From JAVBKV01 sp031553885 (lineage in GTDB: Bacteria > Bacteroidota > Bacteroidia > Bacteroidales > Azobacteroidaceae): a DNA stretch of 64,000 nt. How positions within the stretch are numbered: position 1 is the first letter of the stretch; the number at the start of each line of letters is the position of its first letter. The notes beneath the pieces are model-generated. The model did no database searches and was not told where the DNA came from. It saw nothing but the letters and a program-made list of their open reading frames with translations. Position numbers and translations under genes: made by a program. Of this stretch, positions 26,580-35,100 are shown in pieces. The stretch lies in contig JAVBKV010000010.1 in the NCBI GenBank assembly GCA_031553885.1, positions 16,663-80,662 on the forward strand, in the 5' to 3' direction.

Positions 26580-27935
26580 TTATTTGATAACGTCTTTTAC
26601 CAGATCATTCAGGTAAACTTCAATGTTTGTATAGTTTTTGTTCAGTGTTTTTGCATTTCCGTCGGAGGAATCATTTAGGTTCAGCCTTTTGCTTTCTTCC
26701 CATTCATCGGGGATACCGTCTCCATCGCTGTCTTGTAGCGATGTTCCCTTTTTCAGTTTGGGCCATCCGTTCACCGACGCCTGAGAATCAATAATTCCGC
26801 TGTTTTTTCCATACGAATCTCCATGAACGGAAACTCCGGTTCCCGTACTTTGTATGATCCGGCTATCAACATCATCTCTTTTCAGTGAAGCTCCGGTTTT
26901 GGCCAGTATGTCGATGTATGCATTTTCAGCCGATTGCGTCTTACTCATGACAAAAGGAAACTCTTTATCAATACGGATTTTAGCAACTACTTCAGCCGGA
27001 GCGTCCACGCCTTTCCAGTTGTCACCGGAAACGGCATCATTGGAAAAAACAACATTGCCTTTCAAGTAGAATTGTCCGTAGTTCCGGTTGGTCAGTATGA
27101 TTGCCTTTCTATTCTTTTGCGTTGCTTGTCCGGGTTTGTAATAATTGTTTGTAACATTGAAATTACCTCCTTCCCCTCCGTATGAAGCCATGCTCCCCCA
27201 GTTATATATAATGTTGTTGCGGAAGTCGACCAGTTCTTTGCTTCTTGTCGAATGATGATACAAAGCTCCGGAGAAGTTCGGACTGAACTCGGCATTGTGA
27301 GCAAACAGATTATGATGGAAAGTCGCTTTCATTCCTCCCAGTAAAGCACCATATCCCTGAGGCTCAGACTGTCCACCAGGCTTATACAGACTTTCCGAAA
27401 CAAGACACCATTGCATGGTAAAATCCGCATTGTTGTAAATTTTCAGGTTTTCGCCGGTAGCCCAACTGAAAGAGCAATGATCAATGATAATATCCGTGTA
27501 GCCGATTGCAGTAAAGGCATTTGCATTTTTCCCTCCCCGATCTCCCAAACGGAAACGGAGAAAACGGACAATGATGTTATTGGCACGCAAATGAACCGGA
27601 GCCCCGGCGATACAAATTCCTTCACCGGGAGCCGATTGTCCGGCGATAGTCAGGTTGGGATGGAAAATTGTCAGTTCCTTTTTGAGTTGTATTGTTCCGG
27701 AAACCCGAAAGATCACCATACGGCTACCCACTGTAGATACCGCATTCCTGAAACTTCCGGGACCATCGTCATTGAGATTCGTTACGGCAATAACCCGTCC
27801 GTTCCGTCCTCCGGAAGTATATTTACCGAACCCGTCCGCTCCGGGAAAAGCCAGTGGTTTATCGGCTGGAGCCTGGGCCAGAACCGACATTGAAATAAAA
27901 ATGAAGAACAGAATACTGAGTGCTTTCCTTGACAT
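26580..27935 (-). CDS. Secreted pectate lyase (PL1-like parallel beta-helix)
   Basis: Cleaves pectate or related polygalacturonan by beta-elimination outside the cytoplasm. 451 residues from ATG 27935 (MSRKALSILFF, signal peptide cleaved near VLAQA); the frame to 27980 is not needed. The mature start LAFPGADGFGKYTSGGRNG and the strand ladder VIAVTNLNDDGPGSFRNAV, IIIDHCSFSWATGEN and FHHNLFAHNAEFSPN are typical of the Bacteroidota branch of pectate lyases. The C-terminus has a calcium-binding-type DSDGDGIPDEWE motif. No type IX sorting domain is visible. It lies 48 bases downstream of nspC and may be cotranscribed. Exact PL family is uncertain. Confidence 0.88.
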   Translation of the reverse strand: MSRKALSILFFIFISMSVLAQAPADKPLAFPGADGFGKYTSGGRNGRVIAVTNLNDDGPGSFRNAVSTVGSRMVIFRVSGTIQLKKELTIFHPNLTIAGQSAPGEGICIAGAPVHLRANNIIVRFLRFRLGDRGGKNANAFTAIGYTDIIIDHCSFSWATGENLKIYNNADFTMQWCLVSESLYKPGGQSEPQGYGALLGGMKATFHHNLFAHNAEFSPNFSGALYHHSTRSKELVDFRNNIIYNWGSMASYGGEGGNFNVTNNYYKPGQATQKNRKAIILTNRNYGQFYLKGNVVFSNDAVSGDNWKGVDAPAEVVAKIRIDKEFPFVMSKTQSAENAYIDILAKTGASLKRDDVDSRIIQSTGTGVSVHGDSYGKNSGIIDSQASVNGWPKLKKGTSLQDSDGDGIPDEWEESKRLNLNDSSDGNAKTLNKNYTNIEVYLNDLVKDVIK

Positions 27936-27983
27936 ATCTCTCTTCCGAGTTTTTTTATTGTAACAACTCAGAAGAAACAATGT

Positions 27984-29126
27984 TTAGCTCATCCTGTTTT
28001 TATAATCTTCGTATCCGAACTCCCGGTACATTTCCAATGTTCCGTTTTGTTTCCACAACGCCAGAGCCGGATGCGGGATTCCGTTAAACATGGATGTTTT
28101 TACAATGGTGTAATGAATCATATCTTCGAAAATGATCCGATCCCCGACAGATAAAGACTTTTCGAAAGACCAGTCACCCATAAAATCTCCGCTCAGACAG
28201 GAATTGCCTCCGATCCGGTAGGTTGGTTTTCCCGGAACAGGCTCCTGATAAGCCTCCCGGATTACCGGTTTATACGGCATCTCCAGGCAATCAGGCATGT
28301 GGCAGGTAAACGAGACATCCACAATAGCTGTTTGAATCCCTTTGTTTTCCACAACATCTACCACAGTCGAGAGCAATACGCCTGTTTGCCAGACAAATGC
28401 GCTTCCCGGCTCCATTATAATTTCCAGGTTCGGGTACTTTTTCTTAAAACCGATCAATAGCCCGATCAGGTGTTCCACATCATAATCTTTCCGGGTCATC
28501 AGGTGTCCGCCACCCATGTTCAGCCATTTCACCTGAGGCAGGAAATCACCGAATTTTTCTTCCACATGAAACAACGTTCTTTCCAGGTCGTAGGAAGAAG
28601 ACTCGCAAAGGGTATGAAAATGAAGACCTTCCACTCCTTCGGGCAATCTGTTTCCCAGTTGGGAACGGACGATTCCCAGGCGTGACCCGGGTGCGCAAGG
28701 ATTATAAAGGTCTGTTTCCACTTTCGAATATTCAGGATTAATCCGTAATCCGCAGGATATTTTTGAAGCATTCTTTAATGTTGCCGGATAGAATCGTTCG
28801 TACTGAGACAACGAATTAAAGGTGATATGGCTACTGTATTGCATAATCACCGGAAAATCTTTTTCTGTGTAAGCCGGAGAAAATGTATGCGCCGGACTTC
28901 CCATCTCTTCGGATGCCAGTTGGGCCTCCCAGGGCGAACTGGCCGTTGAATAAGGAATATATTCCCGGATAATGGGAAACGATTTCCACATGGCAAAGGC
29001 TTTGAAAGCCAGTATGATATTTACACCTGCACGTTCTTTGACGGAGCGGATCAGAGAAAGGTTATTCCGGAGAAGTTCTTCTTCCATTACGTAGCAGGGG
29101 CTGGGGATTACAGAGAAGTCAATCAT
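27984..29126 (-). CDS. nspC: Carboxynorspermidine decarboxylase
   Basis: PLP enzyme of the alanine-racemase fold that decarboxylates carboxyspermidine or carboxynorspermidine to spermidine or norspermidine, the alternative polyamine route common in gut Bacteroidales. 380 residues. The PLP-binding Lys is Lys42 (ILAFKAFAMW). Other marks are VEGLHFHTLCESSSY, WLNMGGGHLMT, EPGSAFVWQTG and a C-terminal GNSCLSGDFMGDW (the catalytic Cys). The partner carboxyspermidine dehydrogenase is not in the window. It starts 25 bases after higA, so it may be read from the higBA promoter. Confidence 0.95.
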   Translation of the reverse strand: MIDFSVIPSPCYVMEEELLRNNLSLIRSVKERAGVNIILAFKAFAMWKSFPIIREYIPYSTASSPWEAQLASEEMGSPAHTFSPAYTEKDFPVIMQYSSHITFNSLSQYERFYPATLKNASKISCGLRINPEYSKVETDLYNPCAPGSRLGIVRSQLGNRLPEGVEGLHFHTLCESSSYDLERTLFHVEEKFGDFLPQVKWLNMGGGHLMTRKDYDVEHLIGLLIGFKKKYPNLEIIMEPGSAFVWQTGVLLSTVVDVVENKGIQTAIVDVSFTCHMPDCLEMPYKPVIREAYQEPVPGKPTYRIGGNSCLSGDFMGDWSFEKSLSVGDRIIFEDMIHYTIVKTSMFNGIPHPALALWKQNGTLEMYREFGYEDYKNRMS

Positions 29127-29151
29127 AATTGAAACTGGTTAGGATGTTTTA

Positions 29152-29523
29152 TTAAACTGCTGATCCCAAAATAATATTGGCATCGATATTTAGTTTTTGA
29201 TGCATTCTACGGGCAACCTGCAATGTAGGTTCCGTTTTGCCTGTTAAGTATTCGCTTACCCGGGGAGCGCTTATTTCAAGCATTTCCGCCAAGGTTTTTT
29301 GTGATAATCCCAATTCATACATCCTTAATTTTAATACATCAATTAAAGATGGCACTTCGATTGGAAAGTGGACCGTTTCATATTCTTCAACCAGATCCGC
29401 AAGCAAGTCTAATTCTGCAGAATCAGGATCATCAGACGGAGTATTCTCATTGACAACCTCCATGAGCTTTTCAACCCTTTTCAATATCAGCTGATATTGT
29501 TTTTCATCCTTAATCTTTGTCAT
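29152..29523 (-). CDS. higA: HigA-type antitoxin with XRE helix-turn-helix
   Basis: 123 residues from ATG 29523. The first ~60 residues are acidic and helical (PSDDPDSAELDLLADLVEEYE) and would bind the toxin. The C-terminal half is an XRE HTH (GLSQKTLAEMLEISAPRVSEYL), which in this family (COG5499-like) represses the operon. It follows higB by 15 bases, the reversed toxin-first order usual for HigBA. A TTG start at 29538 is possible but not needed. Confidence 0.88.
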   Translation of the reverse strand: MTKIKDEKQYQLILKRVEKLMEVVNENTPSDDPDSAELDLLADLVEEYETVHFPIEVPSLIDVLKLRMYELGLSQKTLAEMLEISAPRVSEYLTGKTEPTLQVARRMHQKLNIDANIILGSAV

Positions 29524-29538
29524 CTTTTTATAAATCAA

Positions 29539-29832
29539 TCAAATAGTTGAACAATCGATTCTTTCATACTCTTCATGCGTACCAATAAAACGGATGTACA
29601 TAATTTTTTGTGAAAAGAGAATTTTTGCCACCAACCGGTAATGGTTACCTTTTATATTAAAAACATAACGTTGATTACCCACATAATCTACATTGCTAAA
29701 TGTATTTCGAATTTCTTGTAAATTCGTCCATTCTTCTGACTTCGAGATATGATACCAATTTTGAAGCGCAACGGTCGCATCTACATGTTTTTTCCAGAAT
29801 TCTGCAAGGGTTCGGTGTGCTATGATTCTCAT
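29539..29832 (-). CDS. higB: HigB-family mRNA interferase toxin
   Basis: 97 residues of the HigB_toxin (PF09907-like) RelE-superfamily branch: MRIIAHRTLAEFWKKH, DYVGNQRYVFNIKGNHYRLVAKI and MYIRFIGTHEEYERID. The basic and aromatic residues of the ribonuclease face (Arg, His, Tyr) appear intact. Such toxins cut mRNA on the ribosome and are neutralised by HigA. The promoter at 29851-29880 fits well. Nothing looks decayed, so the pair is probably functional. Confidence 0.9.
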   Translation of the reverse strand: MRIIAHRTLAEFWKKHVDATVALQNWYHISKSEEWTNLQEIRNTFSNVDYVGNQRYVFNIKGNHYRLVAKILFSQKIMYIRFIGTHEEYERIDCSTI

Positions 29833-29850
29833 CGATCGAAATATTTACTA

Positions 29851-29880
29851 CAAAGATAAAATGAAAAATTTGATTTTCAA
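29851..29880 (-). promoter_or_regulatory. Promoter of higBA
   Basis: On the minus strand TTG (29880-29878), 19 bases, TATCTTTG (29858-29851). The leader to higB would be about 13 bases. HigA is expected to act here. Confidence 0.7.
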
Positions 29881-29902
29881 AATAAAATTACAGTATTCGT
29901 AT

Positions 29903-32230
29903 TTAAATAAGTGTAAATTTAGCAAACTTAAGCAATAGTTGTTTTTTTCCAAGGTTTTCGAATTCGACTGTAGCTTTGGCGTTTTCATTAGCTCCTTCAA
30001 AAGCCAATACTTTACCGATGCCGAAGCGTTCGTGCCGGATCGTATCTCCAACTTTCAGGTCGTACTGATTGGGAGCATTTGATGTTATTTTAGGTATAGC
30101 AGGAGAGGAAACCGTTTTCTCGATGCGAGTCAGTTTCTTCGGTTGAGTAAACAGGGGCGTCGCCTCCGGTTTATTTTCCCAGGGACGCTGGAATGTTTCG
30201 GAACGGGGAATCCGGGATTCGAAGTGTGACCTACTACCGGAATCCTGTGATTCGAATGCAATATCTAAAGGCAGTTTCAGGTACTCTTTATCTATATCTT
30301 TTATGAAACGGCTCGGGGACGACATCCGGGACTGTCCGTTCTGAAAACGGCTTTTGGAATATGTTAAAATGCAGTTTTCTTCCGAACGGGTGATTGCTAC
30401 GTAAAACAAACGTCGCTCTTCCTCGATTTCCCTCTCGCTGTTTTTACTCAGTTGGGATGGAAAGAGATCTTCTTCCAATCCGACAACAAATACATTCTTG
30501 AATTCCAATCCTTTTGCAGCATGAACGGTCATCATCGTTACCCGGTCGGATTGTTCTCCTTTTTCCGTATCCTGATCGGTCATTAATGAAATTTCAGCTA
30601 AGAAGTCTCCCAGTTTTATACCTTCAATGCCTTCTTCCCGGCGATTCGACACAAACTCATATAAACTATTGACCAATTCCTCAACATTCTGGATTCGGCT
30701 CAGCCCTTCCGGCGTTTTATCCTGGTACAGTTCGGTGATCAGTCCGGTCTCCCGGATAACGGCTTCTCCCAACTCGTAAGCATCTTTCGACACGTAGTCT
30801 TTTCTGAATTGCTCGATGAGAGACCGGAATCCGGCCAGTTTGGCTGCGGTTCCACTGTTTATATTCAGGTTGTATTGCTGCGGATCGGACAAAACAGACC
30901 ACAAGCTGGTGCCGGACTCCGTCGCAGCAGCAATGATCTTATTTAATGTGGTGTCCCCGATCCCCCGGGTAGGATAATTGATAATCCGTTTGAAAGCCTC
31001 TTCATCGTCCGGATTGGATATCAGGCGGAAGTAAGAGATCACGTCTTTTACTTCTTTCCGTTGGAAAAAAGAAAGCCCTCCATAAATGACATAAGGAATG
31101 TTTCTTTTCCGCAAAGCCTCCTCGAAAATCCGGCTTTGAGCATTAGTCCGGTATAAAATAGCAAATTCGCTGTAACCATAGTGATGCAACATACGCATTT
31201 CTGCAATCCGGCTGGCGACTGCGTAACCTTCTTCATAGTCGGAATAAGCACCGATAACCTGAATCCGGTCTCCCAGTTGCTTTTCGGAAAATACCGTTTT
31301 TTTGATTTGCTCCTTATTTTTATGAATCAGCGAATTAGCTGCATTCACAATGGTCTGGGTAGAACGGTAGTTTTGTTCTAATTTAAATAATTTACTTTCA
31401 GGATAAATCTTTCTGAAATTCAGGATATTCCCGATATTAGCCCCCCGGAACGAATAAATGCTTTGGGCGTCATCGCCTACGACACAAACCCGGTGATGTT
31501 CCGCGGCCAGTTGCGTGACAATTTCATGCTGAACGGCATTCGTATCCTGATACTCATCGACCAGTATAAAACGGAATTGATTTCGATAACGGGCGATTAC
31601 TTCCGGAAATTCACGGAACAGCAAATGGGTATAAAGCAATAAATCATCAAAATCCATGACACCGGAAGTCCTGCAACGATTCCAGTAAGTCATATAAATA
31701 TCGCGTGTAGCCGGTCTTTTGGACCGGAGATCATCCTCCAGCAGCTCTTTATCTGTAGCATATTGCTGAGGAGTAATCAAGGCGTTTTTAGCTTTTGAAA
31801 TCCGGCTCTGGATCAAGGACGGTTTGTAAATTTTATCGTCCAAAGCCATTTCCTTGATAATCCCTTTGACCAGGTTTTTAGAATCCTGCGCATCATAAAT
31901 GGTAAAATCAGAACGGAAACCGATTTTATCGGCCTCCCTCCTTAGTATTTTAGAGAAAACAGAGTGGAAAGTTCCCATCCACAACCGGCGGGACGTATCT
32001 TCATCAATGATCCGGGCAATCCTGGATTTCATTTCCCGGGCAGCTTTATTAGTAAAAGTCAAAGCCAGAACATTATAAGGAGAAATGCCGTTTTTCAGCA
32101 GATAAGCAATTTTATAGGTAAGTACACGTGTTTTACCAGAGCCTGCGCCGGCAATTACCAGCGAAGGCCCTTCGTTGTACAAAACAGCTTCCCGCTGGCT
32201 TTCGTTCAGTTCGATCAAGAAATTATCCAT
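29903..32230 (-). CDS. pcrA: UvrD/PcrA-type superfamily I DNA helicase
   Basis: 3'-5' helicase for nucleotide excision and mismatch repair and for clearing proteins from DNA. 775 residues. Walker A AGAGSGKT at 27-34, motif Ia ALTFTNKAAREMK, DEYQDTN (Walker B), QNYRSTQTIVNAAN and MTVHAAKGLEFKNVF. The C-terminus ends in a Tudor-like domain (VGDTIRHERFGIGKVLAF), which in PcrA binds RNA polymerase or UvrB. It is the last gene of the leftward run from coaBC; 57 bases with a 9-bp repeat separate it from ridA. The choice between the names uvrD and pcrA is conventional. Confidence 0.95.
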   Translation of the reverse strand: MDNFLIELNESQREAVLYNEGPSLVIAGAGSGKTRVLTYKIAYLLKNGISPYNVLALTFTNKAAREMKSRIARIIDEDTSRRLWMGTFHSVFSKILRREADKIGFRSDFTIYDAQDSKNLVKGIIKEMALDDKIYKPSLIQSRISKAKNALITPQQYATDKELLEDDLRSKRPATRDIYMTYWNRCRTSGVMDFDDLLLYTHLLFREFPEVIARYRNQFRFILVDEYQDTNAVQHEIVTQLAAEHHRVCVVGDDAQSIYSFRGANIGNILNFRKIYPESKLFKLEQNYRSTQTIVNAANSLIHKNKEQIKKTVFSEKQLGDRIQVIGAYSDYEEGYAVASRIAEMRMLHHYGYSEFAILYRTNAQSRIFEEALRKRNIPYVIYGGLSFFQRKEVKDVISYFRLISNPDDEEAFKRIINYPTRGIGDTTLNKIIAAATESGTSLWSVLSDPQQYNLNINSGTAAKLAGFRSLIEQFRKDYVSKDAYELGEAVIRETGLITELYQDKTPEGLSRIQNVEELVNSLYEFVSNRREEGIEGIKLGDFLAEISLMTDQDTEKGEQSDRVTMMTVHAAKGLEFKNVFVVGLEEDLFPSQLSKNSEREIEEERRLFYVAITRSEENCILTYSKSRFQNGQSRMSSPSRFIKDIDKEYLKLPLDIAFESQDSGSRSHFESRIPRSETFQRPWENKPEATPLFTQPKKLTRIEKTVSSPAIPKITSNAPNQYDLKVGDTIRHERFGIGKVLAFEGANENAKATVEFENLGKKQLLLKFAKFTLI

Positions 32231-32251
32231 TGTTGGGGAGGGGGTAAAATT

Positions 32252-32287
32252 CTTAAGATCCTTAAAGTCCTTGAGGACCTTAAAAAA
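32252..32287. repeat. Four tandem 9-bp units (CTTAAGRTC type) between ridA and uvrD
   Basis: Units CTTAAGATC, CTTAAAGTC, CTTGAGGAC and CTTAAAAAA follow one another without gaps and end at the ridA stop. The third can fold with the second (GTCCT/AGGAC). No T-tract terminator is obvious on the minus strand. Confidence 0.55.
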
Positions 32288-32671
32288 TTAGAGAACTACG
32301 ATAACCTCAATTTCTACTAACCCGTTTTTTGGCAACGTTTTCACCGCTACCGCCGAACGGGCCGGATAAGGTTGTTGAAAATGTTTTCCATAAATTTCAT
32401 TCATTGCTGCAAAATCAGCCATATCAGCCAGAAAAACAGTAGTTTTCACCACATTCTCCAGTGTAGCTCCGGCTTCTTGTAATACAGCCCGGATATTGTT
32501 GAAAATTTGTTCGGTTTGTTCCTTGGCTCCACCCGGAACAAAATTACCAGTTGCAGGATCAATTCCCAATTGTCCGGAAGCAAACAACAGATTGCCCACC
32601 TGTACAGCCTGGCTGTACGGTCCGATGGCAGCCGGAGCGTTAGTAGTTGAAATTACTTTCTTCATTTTCAT
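32288..32671 (-). CDS. ridA: RidA-family enamine/imine deaminase
   Basis: Hydrolyses reactive 2-aminoacrylate-type enamines made by PLP enzymes, protecting other enzymes. About 127 residues, normal for the trimeric family: PAAIGPYSQAVQVGNLLFASGQLGIDPATG, then the substrate-binding Arg in PYPARSAVAVKTLPKNGLVEIEVIVV. It starts at 32671 or at the second ATG 32665. It lies 27 bases after rlmB in the same run. Confidence 0.94.
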   Translation of the reverse strand: MKMKKVISTTNAPAAIGPYSQAVQVGNLLFASGQLGIDPATGNFVPGGAKEQTEQIFNNIRAVLQEAGATLENVVKTTVFLADMADFAAMNEIYGKHFQQPYPARSAVAVKTLPKNGLVEIEVIVVL

Positions 32672-32698
32672 TGATTTAAATTATTGGCTTAAAATCAG

Positions 32699-33433
32699 TT
32701 ATTTTCGTTGTCTTACGACCTCATACATCAAAACGGCGGCGGCGGCCGAAACATTCAATGAAGCAATGGTTCCCAGAACCGGAATTGCAACCATTTCATC
32801 ACAAATTCTCAGGTTATCAGCAGAAATCCCCATATCTTCTCCCCCCATGACCAGGGCAACCGGAGTGGTATAATCGACAACCGTGTAATCGTTCTCTGCT
32901 TTTTCAGTTGCCGCAACCACTTTATAACCACAGTTTTTCAGGAATTTAATCGCTTCTGTGATACTTGTTTCTTTACAAACCGGGAGGGTGTGCAGAGCAC
33001 CGGCAGAAGTTTTGACAGCATCCGCATTCACCGACACACTGTTGCGTGAGGGAATCACGATAGCATCGACCCCGGCACATTCACAAGTACGGGCAATCGC
33101 ACCGAAATTACGGACATCCGTCACTCCGTCCAGCAATACAATGAATGGATTTTTTCCTTCTTCATATAAAAAAGGTACAATATCTTCCAGTTTCTGATAG
33201 GTCACAGCTGAAATAAAAGCGATGACCCCCTGGTGATTTTTACGGGTCAGCCGGTCCAGTTTTTCCTGAGGAACCCGTTGTAACGGGATATTTGTGTTCC
33301 GTACGATCTGGAATAGTTCCCGGGAAAGATCGCCCTGCAAATCTCTTTTCATTAATATTTTATCCACTTCTTTCCCGGCCTGTATGGCTTCTATAACGGC
33401 ACGCGTGCCGAAAATCATTTCACTTTCCTTCAT
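32699..33433 (-). CDS. rlmB: SPOUT rRNA 2'-O-methyltransferase (RlmB/TrmH type)
   Basis: Methylates a ribose 2'-OH of rRNA, by family guanosine 2251 of 23S rRNA, using S-adenosylmethionine. 244 residues. An N-terminal substrate-binding domain (MIFGTRAVIEAIQAGKEVDKILM) is followed by the knotted SPOUT domain: LLDGVTDVRNFGAIARTCEC (catalytic Asn-Arg motif), PVALVMGGEDMGIS and IPVLGTIASLNVSAAAAVLMYE. Its ATG overlaps the recN stop as ATGA (33430-33433), showing translational coupling. Confidence 0.94.
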   Translation of the reverse strand: MKESEMIFGTRAVIEAIQAGKEVDKILMKRDLQGDLSRELFQIVRNTNIPLQRVPQEKLDRLTRKNHQGVIAFISAVTYQKLEDIVPFLYEEGKNPFIVLLDGVTDVRNFGAIARTCECAGVDAIVIPSRNSVSVNADAVKTSAGALHTLPVCKETSITEAIKFLKNCGYKVVAATEKAENDYTVVDYTTPVALVMGGEDMGISADNLRICDEMVAIPVLGTIASLNVSAAAAVLMYEVVRQRK

Positions 33434-35085
33434 TTTAATAATAATTTAGCATGTTCCAATGCGGCTTCTGTAAGTTCCGTGCCGCTCAGCATCTGGGCAA
33501 TCTCCCGGATCCGTTCTTCTCCGGATAATTTACGGATATGAGTTTCTGTTGTATCCTGAGTATCGTTCTTATAGACAAAATAATGATTTTTTCCCTGCGC
33601 TGCAATCTGAGGCAGGTGCGTAATTGCAATTACCTGCATCACCTTTCCCAGCTCGTGCATAATTCGTCCCATTTTATCAGAAACTTCACCGGAAACACCG
33701 GTATCTATTTCATCAAAAATGATGCTGGGAAGAGCCATTGCTCCTGCAATCAATGCTTTTATACCCAACATCAGACGGGAAATTTCTCCTCCGGAAGCTG
33801 TCTGGGCTACCGGTTTTAGTACTCCGTTTTTATTCGCTGAAAACAAAAAGCAGATGTCATCCACACCGGTTGCATCAGGCTGTTCCCTGAGTGTCATTTC
33901 ACAAGAAAACTGCATGTTCGGCATACCCAGCACACTGACTTTGCGTACCAGTTCCTGTTCCAGCCTTGTTGCTGTGTTTTTTCTCGTAACAGTCAATTGA
34001 CCAGCCAATTGCCAGACGTTCTGCAAGGCGCTTTCACTTTCTTTTTGCAGTTCAGCCAGTTGTTCGTCAAAACGATTGATTTCCTGTAGTTTTTTACTGA
34101 TCTCATTATACAGATCAATTAGCGCTTCCACTGAATCAACCTTGTGCTTTTTTTGCAGGGAATACAACAGATCCAAGCGTTCATTGACCCATTGCAGGCG
34201 TTCCGGATCCAGTTCAAGTTTCTCCTGTTGGGCTCCCAGTTCCTGGCTCAGGTCTTTCAAATCCAGGTAAGCCGTTTGCAACCGCTCGGTCATTTCAAGA
34301 GCATGGGGATATAGATTAACCAATCCTTGTGAAGTATTCAACGAATCTTTCAATGCAGAAATAACGCCACGGTCATCGTCTGACAACGTTTGATAAATGC
34401 GGTAAATTCCGTTTTTGATATCTTCAATATGGGAAAGAGTCTCCGACTCCGCTTCTAACTCTGCCTGTTCTCCGGGCTTCAGATTCGCTTCCTCCAACTG
34501 TCCGAACTGAAATCGCAGGTAGTCCTCTTCCGATGCATCCTGATCCATTTTCTGTTTCAGTTCCTTCAATTGTTTTCCAATCGAAGCATATACATAATAA
34601 GCTGACTGATACTGCTTTATCAATTTTTTGTTTCCCGCCAGGACATCCAGCACCTGCAATTGAAACCGGTTATCTCCCAGCATCAGGTTCTGATGTTGAG
34701 AATGAATGTCGATCAAATGAGATCCCAATTCTTTCAGATCATTGAGTGATACGGGAGTATCGTTGATAAATGCCCTGGACTTTCCGGAAGACCATAATTC
34801 CCTGCGCAAGATGCAATGTGTGGCATCGTATTCCAATTCCCTTTCTTCAAAAAAAGATTGCAACTGATAAGAAGAAATGTTGAAAACACCTTCTATCAAG
34901 CATTTATCTTCATTTTGTTTGATCGATTTGCTATCGGCCCTTTGACCCAGAATCAGGGAGATTGCTCCTAATATAATGGATTTTCCAGCTCCCGTTTCTC
35001 CTGTCATTACGGAGAATCCATTGGAAAAATCAATTTCCAGCCGGGAAATCAATGCATAATTTTGAATGGTCAGTGAAGCAAGCAT
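33430..35085 (-). CDS. recN: DNA repair protein RecN
   Basis: SMC-like ATPase acting in double-strand-break repair. 551 residues. Walker A GETGAGKS at 29-36, a long coiled-coil centre, then the ABC signature (ASGGEISRLMLGIKAL) and Walker B (PSIIFDEIDTGVSGEVSDKMG), with VIAITHLPQIAAQG after it. Starts 15 bases after the DUF4835 gene and overlaps rlmB by 4 bases. Confidence 0.97.
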   Translation of the reverse strand: MLASLTIQNYALISRLEIDFSNGFSVMTGETGAGKSIILGAISLILGQRADSKSIKQNEDKCLIEGVFNISSYQLQSFFEERELEYDATHCILRRELWSSGKSRAFINDTPVSLNDLKELGSHLIDIHSQHQNLMLGDNRFQLQVLDVLAGNKKLIKQYQSAYYVYASIGKQLKELKQKMDQDASEEDYLRFQFGQLEEANLKPGEQAELEAESETLSHIEDIKNGIYRIYQTLSDDDRGVISALKDSLNTSQGLVNLYPHALEMTERLQTAYLDLKDLSQELGAQQEKLELDPERLQWVNERLDLLYSLQKKHKVDSVEALIDLYNEISKKLQEINRFDEQLAELQKESESALQNVWQLAGQLTVTRKNTATRLEQELVRKVSVLGMPNMQFSCEMTLREQPDATGVDDICFLFSANKNGVLKPVAQTASGGEISRLMLGIKALIAGAMALPSIIFDEIDTGVSGEVSDKMGRIMHELGKVMQVIAITHLPQIAAQGKNHYFVYKNDTQDTTETHIRKLSGEERIREIAQMLSGTELTEAALEHAKLLLK

Positions 35086-35100
35086 AATGTTGTGGATCGT

